Notes: generated by a model from the letters alone, not told the origin. A stretch of DNA of 49,781 bases from CAZKWG01 sp964615375 (GCA_964615375.1 CAZTOW010000064.1:1-49781), one strand, 5' to 3'; counted from the first letter of the stretch, positions 10,690-19,292 are shown. A program made the numbers and translations.

Positions 10690-12326
10690 CGGATGCGGTA
10701 CTCGGGCCAGGTGGCCAGGTCGCCGATGAGCACCTTGCTCAGCCCGCGACACTGCAGCTCGAGGATTCGCCGGTAGGAGAGCCGGCTCTCGAAGACGGGG
10801 TGGGTGGCCTCGTCCTCCAGGCGGCGCTCGAAGCAGCGGATGAAGCTGCGCCGGCCGTCGGCGGTCAGCGCGCAGCCGGTGGGGTGGATGACGAAGTCCC
10901 GCGGGGAGACCTCGCCCTTGTTGATGGCGGTGATGACGGCCGAGTCGGCGATGACCGGGCGGAACTCCTCCATGAGGTCGAGGGCGAGCGCGGGCCGCCC
11001 ATAGCGGGGCTGGTGCAGGAAGCCCACGTAGGGGTCGAGCCCGATGCCGTGCAGGGTGGCGACGAGCTCGCGCACCAGGGCGGCGTAGGCGAAGCCCAGC
11101 AGGGCGTTGACCGGGTCGGGCGGGGGCCGGCGCTCGCGCTTCTCGAAGCGGAAGGTCTCGCGCAGACTGGCGTCGACCCGCAGCATCGTGTCGAATCGAC
11201 GGAAGTAGATGCGCGCCGCCTCGCCCTCCACGCCCAGGAGCTCGGAGAGGTCGCTGGCGCGGTCCACGTCGGCGGCCAGCTCCTTCATGCGGATGAGGTC
11301 GGTCTCCTCGGGCTTGCCGTTGCGGCGCAGGAAGACGCGCTGGTTCTGGATCTTGGAGCGCACGAAGCCGCGGGCCAGCTCCAGGGCGCGGGCCGGGTCG
11401 GCGGCGGCGCGGTGCTGGGCGATGCGGTGGACGGCGTTCCGCCCGCCGGCCCCGGTGAACATGCCCTGAAACCAGCCTCCATAGCTGTGAAAGGCCACGG
11501 GGATGTCCCGGGCGGCGAGCTCGTGCAGCAGGGGCGCGGAGAGCGTGCTGTTGCCGTAGACGATGACGCGGCTGGTGTCGGCCATGCGCACTCGCCCCAC
11601 CGGCCCCTCGCGGTCGCTGATCACGATCTCGTCGGCGTCGCGCCCCAGCATGCCGCCGTGCTGCTGCACGACCAGGGGCACGCCGTCGTGGCGGGACGGG
11701 ATGATCTGCCGGTTGACGCTCAGCTTGCCCGTGACCTGATGGTGCTCGTCGGGCAGACAGATGCCCACCAGGGCGCAGCGCGGACACTTGCTGCTGCCCA
11801 CCAGGGGCGGCGGGAGCTCGGGCGCGGCGGCCACGGCGCGGGCGGCGTCCCGGTGCTCGAGGGTGCGGGCGACGAGGGCCTCAGTGATGGGCACGCGCAC
11901 GCGGCGTCGAGAGCCGGCGAAGTAGAGCGCGCCCTCCTCACAGGCGTATCCGTTGGCGCGCAGGAGCAGGGCCTGGGCGCAGACCTGCACGCGCTCGGGC
12001 TCCCAGGCGCCCTCGGGAACGGGCGGGACCTCGCCCTTCTTGTAGTCCACTGGGACGACCTTGCCGCCCTCGCTCTCGACGAGGTCGATCTTGGCGATGA
12101 GGCCGAGCGCCTCGTCGGAGAGCTCGACGCTGCGGGCGATCACGGGGGCGTCGGAGTCGCGGGGGAGGCTCCCGCCTCCGGCGTCCACCTGGCGATGGAC
12201 GGTCTTGCCGCGCTGGGTGTCGCCGCTCTCGGCCCACTCCTGGTGGACCCACATCAACGCGAACAGACGAGGGCAATAGGCATGCTCATTCAACATGCGC
12301 ACAGGCAACAGGGGGATGTCGGGCAT
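10686..12326 (-). CDS. cas4-cas1: Cas4-Cas1 fusion, PAM selection and spacer integration
   Basis: This 546-aa protein is typical of type I-G. The N-terminal Cas4/RecB-like nuclease (residues 1 to about 200) shows iron-sulfur ligand C18 and the C181-x2-C184-x5-C190 cluster, plus catalytic D81, D94, K96 (VDYKKG) and Q114. The Cas1 part (about 205-546) shows metal ligands E367 (GVEGEAAR), H438 (GFLHQP) and D450/E454 (ALALDLMEEF). I chose the ATG at 12326 because the upstream in-frame extension runs into cas8g, and it gives a complete Cas4 N-terminus (MPDIPLLPVRMLNEHAYC). The gap to cas8g is 35 bp and contains GGAGGAGG. In characterised fusions the Cas4 part trims prespacers and selects TTN-flanked DNA. 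Confidence 0.95.
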   Translation of the reverse strand: MPDIPLLPVRMLNEHAYCPRLFALMWVHQEWAESGDTQRGKTVHRQVDAGGGSLPRDSDAPVIARSVELSDEALGLIAKIDLVESEGGKVVPVDYKKGEVPPVPEGAWEPERVQVCAQALLLRANGYACEEGALYFAGSRRRVRVPITEALVARTLEHRDAARAVAAAPELPPPLVGSSKCPRCALVGICLPDEHHQVTGKLSVNRQIIPSRHDGVPLVVQQHGGMLGRDADEIVISDREGPVGRVRMADTSRVIVYGNSTLSAPLLHELAARDIPVAFHSYGGWFQGMFTGAGGRNAVHRIAQHRAAADPARALELARGFVRSKIQNQRVFLRRNGKPEETDLIRMKELAADVDRASDLSELLGVEGEAARIYFRRFDTMLRVDASLRETFRFEKRERRPPPDPVNALLGFAYAALVRELVATLHGIGLDPYVGFLHQPRYGRPALALDLMEEFRPVIADSAVITAINKGEVSPRDFVIHPTGCALTADGRRSFIRCFERRLEDEATHPVFESRLSYRRILELQCRGLSKVLIGDLATWPEYRIR

Positions 12327-12361
12327 GAACAGATCCGGGTTGGGGTTGGGCCTCCTCCAGG

Positions 12362-13270
12362 TCAGACCGGACGCGCCGGCTTGAAGCTGCCATAGCCGCC
12401 CTGCTCCGAGCGGCGGATCCCCGAGGCAAAGACCGCGCCGATCCCCCGGGCGCGCCGATCCCCCGCGGACAGCGCGGGCAGGCCGGGCAGGCTCACCAGG
12501 CTCCCCACCGTGGGAGCCCGCAGGGGCACGGTCCACAGGGGCCAGGTGAACACGCCCGTCTTCCAGCCGCCGGTACATCCGGGCGTGAGCACGCGCTCTC
12601 CCGCGGGAGACAGGGGGAAGAAGGCCAGCGCCATCAGCGCGAGCCAGTCCGCCCCGGGGACCCCGGTCTTCTTGTCCTTGGACGGATCCGAGGCCCGCAG
12701 CGCATAGTCCCGCGCCGCGCTGCTGTCCCAGCCGAAGACGGGCAGCTCGCGCCGGTAGGTCCAGGGCCCGAAGAGCGCCTCGTGGAGGTCCGCCGCGCTC
12801 ACCCCAGCCTGCAGCCCCAGCGCCATCGCCAGGAACTGCTGCTGCCCCGCGGTGAAGTGCAGCGCCGTGGGCTTGGTGTTGCCGTTGTTGTCCACCACGC
12901 CCTCCGCGAAGAAGGCGGCGCTCAGGGCCCGGGAGCGCGCGCTCCCCTCACGGGCTAATCGATCTAGCCAGTCCCGCAGATCCTTCGGCCGCGGCTTGAG
13001 ATCCCGCACCGCGCCGCCCAGGCCGCCATCCTTGTGATAACACAACTGTAACGCCAGCTCACGCGACCATCCTGCCCGATCCTCGTCCAGGGCCGCGATC
13101 AGGCCCGCCCGGTCCATCCCCACCCCCAGGACGGGCGTCCACCGCCCGGCGAGCTCCCAGCGCAGGTGGGCCTCGTGCCCGCGATCGTGCAGCACGCGCA
13201 AGGCCCCCAGGGCCGCCAGGAAGCCGAGCGGGTTGGCGCCGTCCAGACCCGTGAGCGTGTGCGCGATCAT
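12362..13270 (-). CDS. cas8g: Type I-G effector subunit, GSU0052-like (Cas8g-type)
   Basis: This 302-aa protein starts MIAHTLTGLDGANPLGFLAALGALRV, the signature (written here from residue 1 to 26 as two overlapping motifs, HTLTGLDGANPLGF and AALGALRV) of a family found only next to type I-G cas3 genes, sometimes labelled Cas3-extension. Other conserved points are KPTALHFTAGQQQFL in the middle and GYGSF near the C-terminus. Its place between cas3 and cas4-cas1 matches the I-G order of Geobacter, where this gene is assigned as the large subunit that recognises the PAM. The ATG overlaps the cas3 stop (ATGA, 13267-13270). A patch with rare codons (TTACAGTTGTGTTAT) lies near 13032-13050. The family is clear; the exact subunit name is less so. 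Confidence 0.75.
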   Translation of the reverse strand: MIAHTLTGLDGANPLGFLAALGALRVLHDRGHEAHLRWELAGRWTPVLGVGMDRAGLIAALDEDRAGWSRELALQLCYHKDGGLGGAVRDLKPRPKDLRDWLDRLAREGSARSRALSAAFFAEGVVDNNGNTKPTALHFTAGQQQFLAMALGLQAGVSAADLHEALFGPWTYRRELPVFGWDSSAARDYALRASDPSKDKKTGVPGADWLALMALAFFPLSPAGERVLTPGCTGGWKTGVFTWPLWTVPLRAPTVGSLVSLPGLPALSAGDRRARGIGAVFASGIRRSEQGGYGSFKPARPV

Positions 13271-16107
13271 GGGCTCTCCTCCTCGCGTCCCTGCTGCTCG
13301 AGCGCGCTGCGGTGGTGGTCGGCCAGGCGGAGCACGGCCTCCAGGGAGGCCAGCCCGTGCGCGCCGTAGCGGCGGACCAGCGCCCAGAAGCGCTCGGAGA
13401 CCCCCGAGTCCAGCCGCTCCAGCCCGTGCGCGCTGCTGAGCTCGAGCTCCCCCCAGCGCACCGCCACGGGCGCCGGGTCGTGGACCACCGGGGCGAAGGG
13501 CCGGCAGTAGCCGTGGTGGCTGGCCACGAGGTGACAGACCAGCGCCCAGTCGCCCCCGCGCGCCTCCACCTCGGCCCGCACCGCTCCCGCCGCCTCCAGC
13601 AGGGCCAGGGACTGGAGCTCGTGGCGGCCTCGCTCGGGGTAGCCGCTCTGGGCCCGAGCCCGCAGCCGGCTGGCGCGATCCTGGGCGGGGGTGGTGGACT
13701 TGGCCACCGGCTCCGAGGCGCGGGCGGCGGCCAGCGCGCTCCCGCCGTGCAGCCAGCGCTGGAAGCGGGGGTCCAGCTTGCCCAGATCGTGCCAGCGCCC
13801 GGCGCTCTCCAGGTCCAAAACCACCCGCTCGGGCAGGCCGAGGTGCTCGGCGAAGCGGCGGGCCCAGGACCCCACCCCCTCCAGGTGAGCCCGCAGCGGC
13901 ACCGCCCGGGGCGCGCCCGTGTGCGAGCTCGTCTCCGGGTCCGTGCTGGCCTCCTCCGCCCGACCGGCCGCGCGACCGACCAGGGTGACCCGGCGCGGCA
14001 GAAGCTCGTCGTGGACGATCATCCGCCAGCTCTTCCCCAGCGCCGCCTGCCGGTCCTCGGGCAGGGCCTCGACCCAGCTCAGGATCCGCTCGGGGAGCTC
14101 CTCGTCGTCCGGAGCGCGGCTCTCCAGCTCGGGGCTCCACCGCTCGCCCAGCAGGGCCGGGTGAAGGCGGAGGACCACCCGACCGCGCAGGCGAAGCTGG
14201 ACCGCGTCGCCCAGGTCCGTCACCGGCTCCTGGGAGAGCGGGTCGAAGCTGCCGAGCGAGAGGCCGCCGCGCGTGGCGGGCAGGACGACGGTGTCTCCGG
14301 GGCGCAGGGCCGAGGGCTGCACCAGCGCGCTCCCCTCCCCCGCCCAGCGCAGCACCCAGGGCTCCTCCCGGTCGCGGAACCGCTCCGGCTCCTCCGCCTC
14401 GCTGGGGCCGGCGTCGGACAGGCTCAGCACCCTGGCCGTCCGCCCCTCCAGCCAGCGTCGCAGCGTGTGGATGGGGAGGGAGAGCGCCTCCAGGCTGCCC
14501 GGCGGGGCGGCCTCCAGACGGGAGAGGAGGGCGTCCAGGCGCCGCTCCCGGGAGAGCTCGCCCTCTCGGAAGAGCTCGTCCTCCAGGTCCGCGCGCCAGA
14601 GCACCTGCACCTCGGTCTCCGGCCGCCGCGGGCCGTGCAGGAGCAGGGCCACCTCCGGGCTGGGATCGGGGGCGGGGCTGGTCTGGGCGAGCAGGTCCAT
14701 CCAGGCCGGCTGGAGCAGCGGCGCGTCGAGGGCGTGGGCGCAGAGGCTGGCACGGACCGTAGAATCAATCCGCTGTAACGCCGTGGTACTGAAGTCTATT
14801 GACTCTAGTGAATTCAGCCACACCCAGGTCTTCGCCAGCGCCTCCCCATAGACAGGGTCCTGCTCCCCCTCCTTCACCTGGTCCTTGCGCGCCAGGATCA
14901 GCCCCTGGGCTCCCACGCGGAGGCCCGTTCGATTCAGACGCCCGAAGCGCTGGACCAGGGCGTCCAGCGGGGCGCACTCGGTCAGCAGCAGGTCCAGGTC
15001 GTAGTCTGCGCCGGCCTCCACGCACTGCGTGGCCACCACGAAGCGCGGCGGGTCGGTGTCCGGGTCGCGGCCAGGCTTCACCCAGGGCTGGATGCGCTCC
15101 TCCTCCCGCTCGCGGTCCAGCGGGCGCATGCGGCCGGTGATCAGCGCGACCTCGCGCCCCTGCTCCTGCAGGCCGCGCGCGACGAGGCGCGCCGTCTCCA
15201 CCCGGTTGACGATGACGCCCACCGTGGCCCCGGGCCGGGCCAGGCTGACCGCCTCCTGCGTCAGGCGCCCGGCGAACCTGCGGACCTTGTCCGCCTCCTC
15301 ACCCTTGACGTCCTCGAGGACGAGCCTGGCCGGCTTGGGGGCCTGGAGGCGACGGGCCAGCAGGGGGTGGGCGCGGTCCGCCTCGTCCAGCCCGAAGCGG
15401 GAGCGCGGGCTCTCGCGGGGCGTGGCCGAGAGCCGACAGACCTGGAGGCGGGTGGGGCCGAGCGCGTCGGACTCCCCGATGTATCGCGCCTGTAACGCCG
15501 TCAAGGTCTGCTCGAAGGGCTGGGAGAGGTGGACCTCGTCGAGCAGGTAGAGGCTGTCGCGGCCCAGCAGGCCCGCGTGGATGGGCGCCATGCCCGGGGA
15601 GACCCCGTAGCCCCGGAACAGGAGCCGGGAGCCCACCTGATCGACCGTGGACAGGGCCAGCAGGGGCTGGTCGGGCCGGCGGGCCCAGGCGTCGTCGCGG
15701 ACCATGGCCCCCCGGAGCAGGGCGGTCTCGATGGGTCGTGTACCATCGTGTAACGTCTGTAATCTCTGACGAGCCTCCCCCAGCACACCGCCCTGGGCCG
15801 CCGCCAGCCGATCCGCCAGCAGCCTCGCCCGGGTGAAGCCCTGGTCCACGATGGCGCGCCGGTCCACCACCAGGAAGATCCGGCGGGGAGCGCGACGCTC
15901 CGTGGGAGGGCGCGCGGCGTCCAGGGCCAGCAGGAAGACGGCGATGTCCAACGCGCTGGTCTTGCCCGTCCCCGTGGGCAGGTCGAGCTGCTCCGGCCAC
16001 CGCCCCTCGGCCGCCACCTGCGCCACCAGCCGGCGCTGCCAGGGGTAGGGATCGGTGTTCCACAACGCAAAGAACCATCGGTCAAAGTCTGTTACAGCGA
16101 GGCTCAC
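13267..16107 (-). CDS. cas3: Cas3, helicase-nuclease of type I-G
   Basis: This 946-aa protein has its SF2 helicase first and HD nuclease last, the order seen in type I-G. Walker A is LPTGTGKT (residues 43-50), motif II is DEVH (190-193), and motif III SATP follows. The C-terminal HD domain has WHDLGK (about 772-777), SHH (about 864) and LADHHRS (about 929). It unwinds and degrades DNA marked by the Cascade complex. The start is GTG, overlapping the csb2 stop (GTGA, 16104-16107). Three short stretches use AT-rich and rare codons unlike the rest, including TTA leucines at about 14770, 15490 and 15750. Confidence 0.97.
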   Translation of the reverse strand: MSLAVTDFDRWFFALWNTDPYPWQRRLVAQVAAEGRWPEQLDLPTGTGKTSALDIAVFLLALDAARPPTERRAPRRIFLVVDRRAIVDQGFTRARLLADRLAAAQGGVLGEARQRLQTLHDGTRPIETALLRGAMVRDDAWARRPDQPLLALSTVDQVGSRLLFRGYGVSPGMAPIHAGLLGRDSLYLLDEVHLSQPFEQTLTALQARYIGESDALGPTRLQVCRLSATPRESPRSRFGLDEADRAHPLLARRLQAPKPARLVLEDVKGEEADKVRRFAGRLTQEAVSLARPGATVGVIVNRVETARLVARGLQEQGREVALITGRMRPLDREREEERIQPWVKPGRDPDTDPPRFVVATQCVEAGADYDLDLLLTECAPLDALVQRFGRLNRTGLRVGAQGLILARKDQVKEGEQDPVYGEALAKTWVWLNSLESIDFSTTALQRIDSTVRASLCAHALDAPLLQPAWMDLLAQTSPAPDPSPEVALLLHGPRRPETEVQVLWRADLEDELFREGELSRERRLDALLSRLEAAPPGSLEALSLPIHTLRRWLEGRTARVLSLSDAGPSEAEEPERFRDREEPWVLRWAGEGSALVQPSALRPGDTVVLPATRGGLSLGSFDPLSQEPVTDLGDAVQLRLRGRVVLRLHPALLGERWSPELESRAPDDEELPERILSWVEALPEDRQAALGKSWRMIVHDELLPRRVTLVGRAAGRAEEASTDPETSSHTGAPRAVPLRAHLEGVGSWARRFAEHLGLPERVVLDLESAGRWHDLGKLDPRFQRWLHGGSALAAARASEPVAKSTTPAQDRASRLRARAQSGYPERGRHELQSLALLEAAGAVRAEVEARGGDWALVCHLVASHHGYCRPFAPVVHDPAPVAVRWGELELSSAHGLERLDSGVSERFWALVRRYGAHGLASLEAVLRLADHHRSALEQQGREEESP

Positions 16108-17588
16108 GCGCCCTCCTCGGGCAGCGGGCGCATCAGGCCGTAGCCGTAGTAGCGGCCGGCGCCCAGCAGCAGGGGGCCGGAGACAGGCTGGGCGAAGCGG
16201 AGCACCGCGTGGACCAGCACCCGCGGGTGCCCGCCGCTCAGGAAGCCCGGGAAGTCGCGACAGGGGCGGCTGCCCTGCACGAGGGGCTGCGGGCGGAGCT
16301 CCACCCCCTCGGGGGCGGGCAGCCCCAGGCGGATCACGCTGTCCGCGACGATCTGCGCGGCCCTCGCCTCCACGCCGCGGATCCGCTCGGACTCAGCCTG
16401 CGGGTCCTGGCCCGAGCGACGGCGGAGCTCGCCCGGGTTCCGGTTGAGCGCGATGGGGGTGACGCTCGCCCACACCCGGGAGGGCGCGCACCAGGTCTCC
16501 GGCCGGAGCGTGTGCGGGAGGTTCTCCTCGGTCAGCTCCAGCGAGAGGCGCGCGCCGCGGCCGAAGTACACAGGAAGCGGGGGGTGCTCGTGCTGCTCTG
16601 GATCCGTGGCCCGCGCCCGATCCTCCCAGCCCGTGATCGCGCGAAACACGGCGTTACGGTCCTGCTCCGACAGGCCACGCGGCAGCACCAGCGCTACGCC
16701 CTTCAGGGCTCCGTCGGCGTGCTCGCGACCCACGAAGGGCAGCGGGACGATGGCCAGGTGGTCGCGCGCGCTGGGGGCGCCGTCGGCCAGGTGACCGGAG
16801 ATCAGCTCCGGCGGCGGCTGGACCCCCGAGGCCATCAAGGCCCCGCGCACCGCCCGCGCCAGGGGGAAGCCGGCGGTGATGGGGAGCTCCGCGCCCCGGA
16901 TCCGGCGGAGCACGATCCACTCCGGGTCGAAGCAGGAGGCGGCGACCGGCTCCCGCCCCGCGGCCTCGGGGGCGCCATAACGCTGGAAGGCGGCGGGCAT
17001 GACGCGGGGCTGCGTCTCCTGGTGGAGCGCGTGGGCGGCCTCCAGGGCCTCGAGCTGCCCCGGCTGCACCACGCGCAGCGTGGCCTCCCCGTCCTCTCTG
17101 GGCACCAGTCGCGACGCATCTTCGTGTAACATCGGTGTATCCATGACTCTCAGGCTGACCAGGCTGCTGCTGTGGCCCAGGCGGTGTACCCGCGCGCAGA
17201 GCCGGTCCAGGGTCGCGCGCAGCGCGTCCGTGAGCTCAGCCTCGGGCCAGACCAGGGCGAAGCGGGGGATCTCGGGGGTGACCGAGGGGAAGGTGCGCGG
17301 CTGCCGAACCCGCTCGTCGGGGAGCAGCCCGTCGGTGGCGTCGTTCACCGGCACGAAGACGGTGACCACGTCCCGTCTGCTGGCCGCGCTGGCAAGGATC
17401 TCCGGCGGCGGCTGCGCCTCCAGCCAGCGCAGGGCGGCGCGCTCGTCGTCGCGGGCCTCGTCCGCCCAGGCGGCGACCAGCGCCGAGAACAGGCGCGCGG
17501 GGTGCGGGGGCCACTCGGCCTCCAGCCGGTCCGCGTAGTCGGTGGCGACGAAGCGGCCCGTGAGCAGCTCCGCCTGGATGACCAGCAT
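16104..17588 (-). CDS. csb2: Csb2, Cas5-Cas6 fusion of type I-G
   Basis: This 494-aa protein is of the GSU0054/Csb2 family. The N-terminal RAMP part (MLVIQAELLTGRFVAT, PARLFSALVAAWAD) corresponds to Cas5, which caps the crRNA 5' handle. The C-terminal part ends in glycine-rich GAGRYYGYGLM, typical of a RAMP loop, and corresponds to Cas6, the crRNA-processing endonuclease. It should cut at the base of the 7-bp repeat hairpin and leave the ATTGAAGC handle. It starts 4 bp after csb1. A rare-codon patch (ATGGATACACCGATGTTACA) lies at about 17130-17150. Confidence 0.92.
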   Translation of the reverse strand: MLVIQAELLTGRFVATDYADRLEAEWPPHPARLFSALVAAWADEARDDERAALRWLEAQPPPEILASAASRRDVVTVFVPVNDATDGLLPDERVRQPRTFPSVTPEIPRFALVWPEAELTDALRATLDRLCARVHRLGHSSSLVSLRVMDTPMLHEDASRLVPREDGEATLRVVQPGQLEALEAAHALHQETQPRVMPAAFQRYGAPEAAGREPVAASCFDPEWIVLRRIRGAELPITAGFPLARAVRGALMASGVQPPPELISGHLADGAPSARDHLAIVPLPFVGREHADGALKGVALVLPRGLSEQDRNAVFRAITGWEDRARATDPEQHEHPPLPVYFGRGARLSLELTEENLPHTLRPETWCAPSRVWASVTPIALNRNPGELRRRSGQDPQAESERIRGVEARAAQIVADSVIRLGLPAPEGVELRPQPLVQGSRPCRDFPGFLSGGHPRVLVHAVLRFAQPVSGPLLLGAGRYYGYGLMRPLPEEGA

Positions 17589-17592
17589 CGGC

Positions 17593-18852
17593 TCAGCCCT
17601 CCGCGCTGGCGCTGGCGGCCTTCGCCCGGCTCTGGCGGATCAGGTTGGACAGCTTCGGCGCCGGCCGCAGCCGCACCGGGCGCGCCTCCCAGCCCATGCC
17701 GACGGCGCTGGCGGCCTGGGCGGCCTCGGCCAGCAGGCGGGCGGCGTCCCCACGAGACAGGGCGTAACAGCTCGACTCTCCGCCGTCGCGCGGCACCAGC
17801 TCCAGGACCAGCGGCCCGCGGGGCACGAGGTCAGCCCGGCTGCGCAGGCTGTAGCCGTTGTCCCGCGAGAACACGACCGCCGCCAGCCCCAGCGCCGCCA
17901 GGGCCGTCCGGGCGGCGTGCTCGGCCTCGGCCCGGCGCTCCCCCAGCGGCCGGCCCGCCGTGTCCACCTGGAAGCGCAGCCGGCGCAGCGCGGGGAGCGA
18001 GAGCACCGTGGTCTGCACGGCGCGATCGAAGGTCACCCCGCCGGCCCGTGTCTCGATGGAGGGCGCGATGTTGCCGTGGTTGATGGCGCTGGGCGTGCCC
18101 TTGTCGCCGCCCTTGCGGGCGTAGGGCACGGGCTTGCCCTTCTCCATCAGCGCCTCCGACACCTCCGCCGTCCACTCCGCCGGATCCGCCTTGGAGCAGT
18201 AGATCTCCGTCTTCTCGATCTGGGCCGGGTCGATGCGGCTGGCCGTCTTCACCCCGGTCTCCACGCCCAGCCCCACGATCTCCGAGACCAGCGCGCGCTG
18301 GAACTTCGCCCCCAGCCCGCCCCGCGGCCCCGTGCTGTCCCAGACCCCGAAGACCAGGGCCGTCGGGCACCACTGGTAGACCGCCGTGGCGTGGTTCGGC
18401 CGCGCGTCGGTGAAGGCCCGGCCCGGCGGGCTCTGGCGGAAGGGCACCCCGTCCAGCAGCGCGTCGCGAAGCAGCGCGTCCGCCAGCCGATGCGGGGCGC
18501 GTAACGCCGTGATCTCGCCGAGGTCGGCCAGCCCCTCCTCCCCCGAGAAGTCCACCAGCACCACGGGCAGCCCCAGCTCCCCCGCGCGCCAGCCCTCCTC
18601 CAGCGCCTCCTCCATCCGGTTCGCCTGGCTGGCCACGCTGTCCAGCAGCACCGTCTCCACCGCCTGCCCGTCCACCCGCCGGGACTCGAGGGCGTACTTC
18701 GTCTTCGCGCTGTCGGCGACCGCGTAGCTGGGCGGAAACACCTTGTCCCCCGCCCCTCCAGCGGGCTCCAGCTCCACGCGGCAGCGGACGGCGGCGCTCT
18801 CCCCGCGGACCGCGGCCTGGAGCACATCAAGGGTGAGCACGGGCAGGGACAT
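17593..18852 (-). CDS. csb1: Csb1, Cas7 backbone of type I-G Cascade
   Basis: This 419-aa protein matches the Csb1/GSU0053 family of Cas7-like RAMPs. It shows LLDSVASQANRMEEAL near residue 85, DARPNHATAVYQWCPTA near 165, and the family signature SAINHGNIAPS near 265. Several copies would line the crRNA spacer and form the Cascade filament. It is the first gene of the operon. I chose the ATG at 18852 because GGAG precedes it by about 10 nt and the N-terminus (MSLPVLTLDVL) is complete. Everything downstream to cas2 is on the same strand with overlaps or short gaps, so one promoter upstream of 18852 probably drives all six genes. Confidence 0.95.
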   Translation of the reverse strand: MSLPVLTLDVLQAAVRGESAAVRCRVELEPAGGAGDKVFPPSYAVADSAKTKYALESRRVDGQAVETVLLDSVASQANRMEEALEEGWRAGELGLPVVLVDFSGEEGLADLGEITALRAPHRLADALLRDALLDGVPFRQSPPGRAFTDARPNHATAVYQWCPTALVFGVWDSTGPRGGLGAKFQRALVSEIVGLGVETGVKTASRIDPAQIEKTEIYCSKADPAEWTAEVSEALMEKGKPVPYARKGGDKGTPSAINHGNIAPSIETRAGGVTFDRAVQTTVLSLPALRRLRFQVDTAGRPLGERRAEAEHAARTALAALGLAAVVFSRDNGYSLRSRADLVPRGPLVLELVPRDGGESSCYALSRGDAARLLAEAAQAASAVGMGWEARPVRLRPAPKLSNLIRQSRAKAASASAEG

Positions 18853-18952
18853 GGGCAGGCTCCATCATGAAGGGGGAAGGAGAGGAAGTGCCCCGCGGAG
18901 ACCGGGATCTCGTGGGGCTCTTGAAGAGTACATGGCTCCAGAGCGTCAGCTG

Positions 18953-18969
18953 TGCAGAAGTTCTCTGCA
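18953..18969. promoter_or_regulatory. Inverted repeat upstream of csb1, possible operator
   Basis: TGCAGA (18953-18958) pairs with TCTGCA (18964-18969) around AGTTC, 100 bp upstream of the csb1 start. It lies where the cas promoter is expected. I could not identify a convincing -35/-10 pair nearby. Confidence 0.35.
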
Positions 18970-19032
18970 GAATCCGTGAGCTGTGTCCTCACGAAGGCTA
19001 CTCAGAGGCTCAGGCCGTGGATCGCGCACAGA

Positions 19033-19070
19033 GAGAAAAGGGGCCTGGCGGCCCGAAGACCGCCAGGAGA
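19033..19070 (-). terminator. Second degenerate repeat or intrinsic terminator
   Basis: The perfect 8-bp stem with loop TCTTCGGG followed on the minus strand by CCCCTTTTCTCT fits an intrinsic terminator. The GGGG start, AGA end and 77-bp spacing also fit a decayed CRISPR repeat. Both roles are compatible: it would end the crRNA-like transcript before the cas operon. Confidence 0.6.
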
Positions 19071-19156
19071 CGTGCGTGCTGCCCGCGCACGACCGCGGTC
19101 AGCGTAATTCTTCAATGGGGCGCCCAAGGGAGCACAGGGCAACCCTTGGGCGAGCG
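19033..19156 (-). ncRNA. Mini-CRISPR encoding a crRNA-like RNA (CreA/CreR-like)
   Basis: Two repeat-like units lie 77 bp apart, within the 72-78 bp period of the main array. Unit 1 (19109-19156) shares the 12-mer CTTCAATGGGGC with the array repeat, so its RNA would carry the handle ATTGAAG. Its hairpin starts right after GGGG as in the true repeat, but the stem is a different perfect 10 bp (CGCCCAAGGG/CCCTTGGGCG, 12-nt loop). Unit 2 (19033-19070) has GGGG, a perfect 8-bp stem (CCTGGCGG/CCGCCAGG) and the following AGA of the repeat, but has lost the handle. The 38-nt pseudo-spacer is 19071-19108. On the minus strand unit 2 is followed by CCCCTTTTCTCTCT, so it could double as, or simply be, a terminator. 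Csb2 would be expected to process unit 1. Confidence 0.75.
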
Positions 19157-19166
19157 CGGCGTCAGA

Positions 19167-19292
19167 TCACTCGGGTTGTTGCGTCTGCCTGCGCGAGGCC
19201 CAGGCACGGGGCGGCCCGAGCACGTCCCTTGCCTGGTGCTCGGTGAGGCGGAGGTCGCGAATACGACCTCGGAGGAGCTCGACATGCTTCAT
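19167..19292 (-). CDS. Possible 41-aa protein just upstream of the mini-CRISPR
   Basis: This would encode 41 aa beginning MKHVELLRGRIRDLRL, with an in-frame GTG two codons earlier. GGAG lies 8 nt before the ATG. Its stop is 10 bp from the first degenerate repeat. The stretch LRLTEHQARDVLG resembles the first helices of small XRE/HigA-type DNA-binding proteins, but the remainder of such a domain is missing. It could be a short toxin or regulator guarded by the crRNA-like RNA, a decayed antitoxin remnant, or chance. The protein evidence alone is weak; its position is the reason to list it. Confidence 0.3.
   Translation of the reverse strand: MKHVELLRGRIRDLRLTEHQARDVLGPPRAWASRRQTQQPE
19216..19270 (-). 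repeat. Two hairpins in the interval upstream of the mini-CRISPR
   Basis: CCGAGCAC (19216-19223) pairs with GTGCTCGG (19236-19243), and GAGGTCG (19251-19257) pairs with CGACCTC (19264-19270). They fall inside the possible 41-aa reading frame, so they may reflect RNA structure rather than a protein. Confidence 0.4.

Noticed and set aside
10800..12395. 531-codon plus-strand frame opposite cas4-cas1, and similar long frames opposite cas3 and csb2
   Set aside because: High GC keeps antisense frames open. The minus-strand products have clear Cas domains and catalytic residues; these do not.
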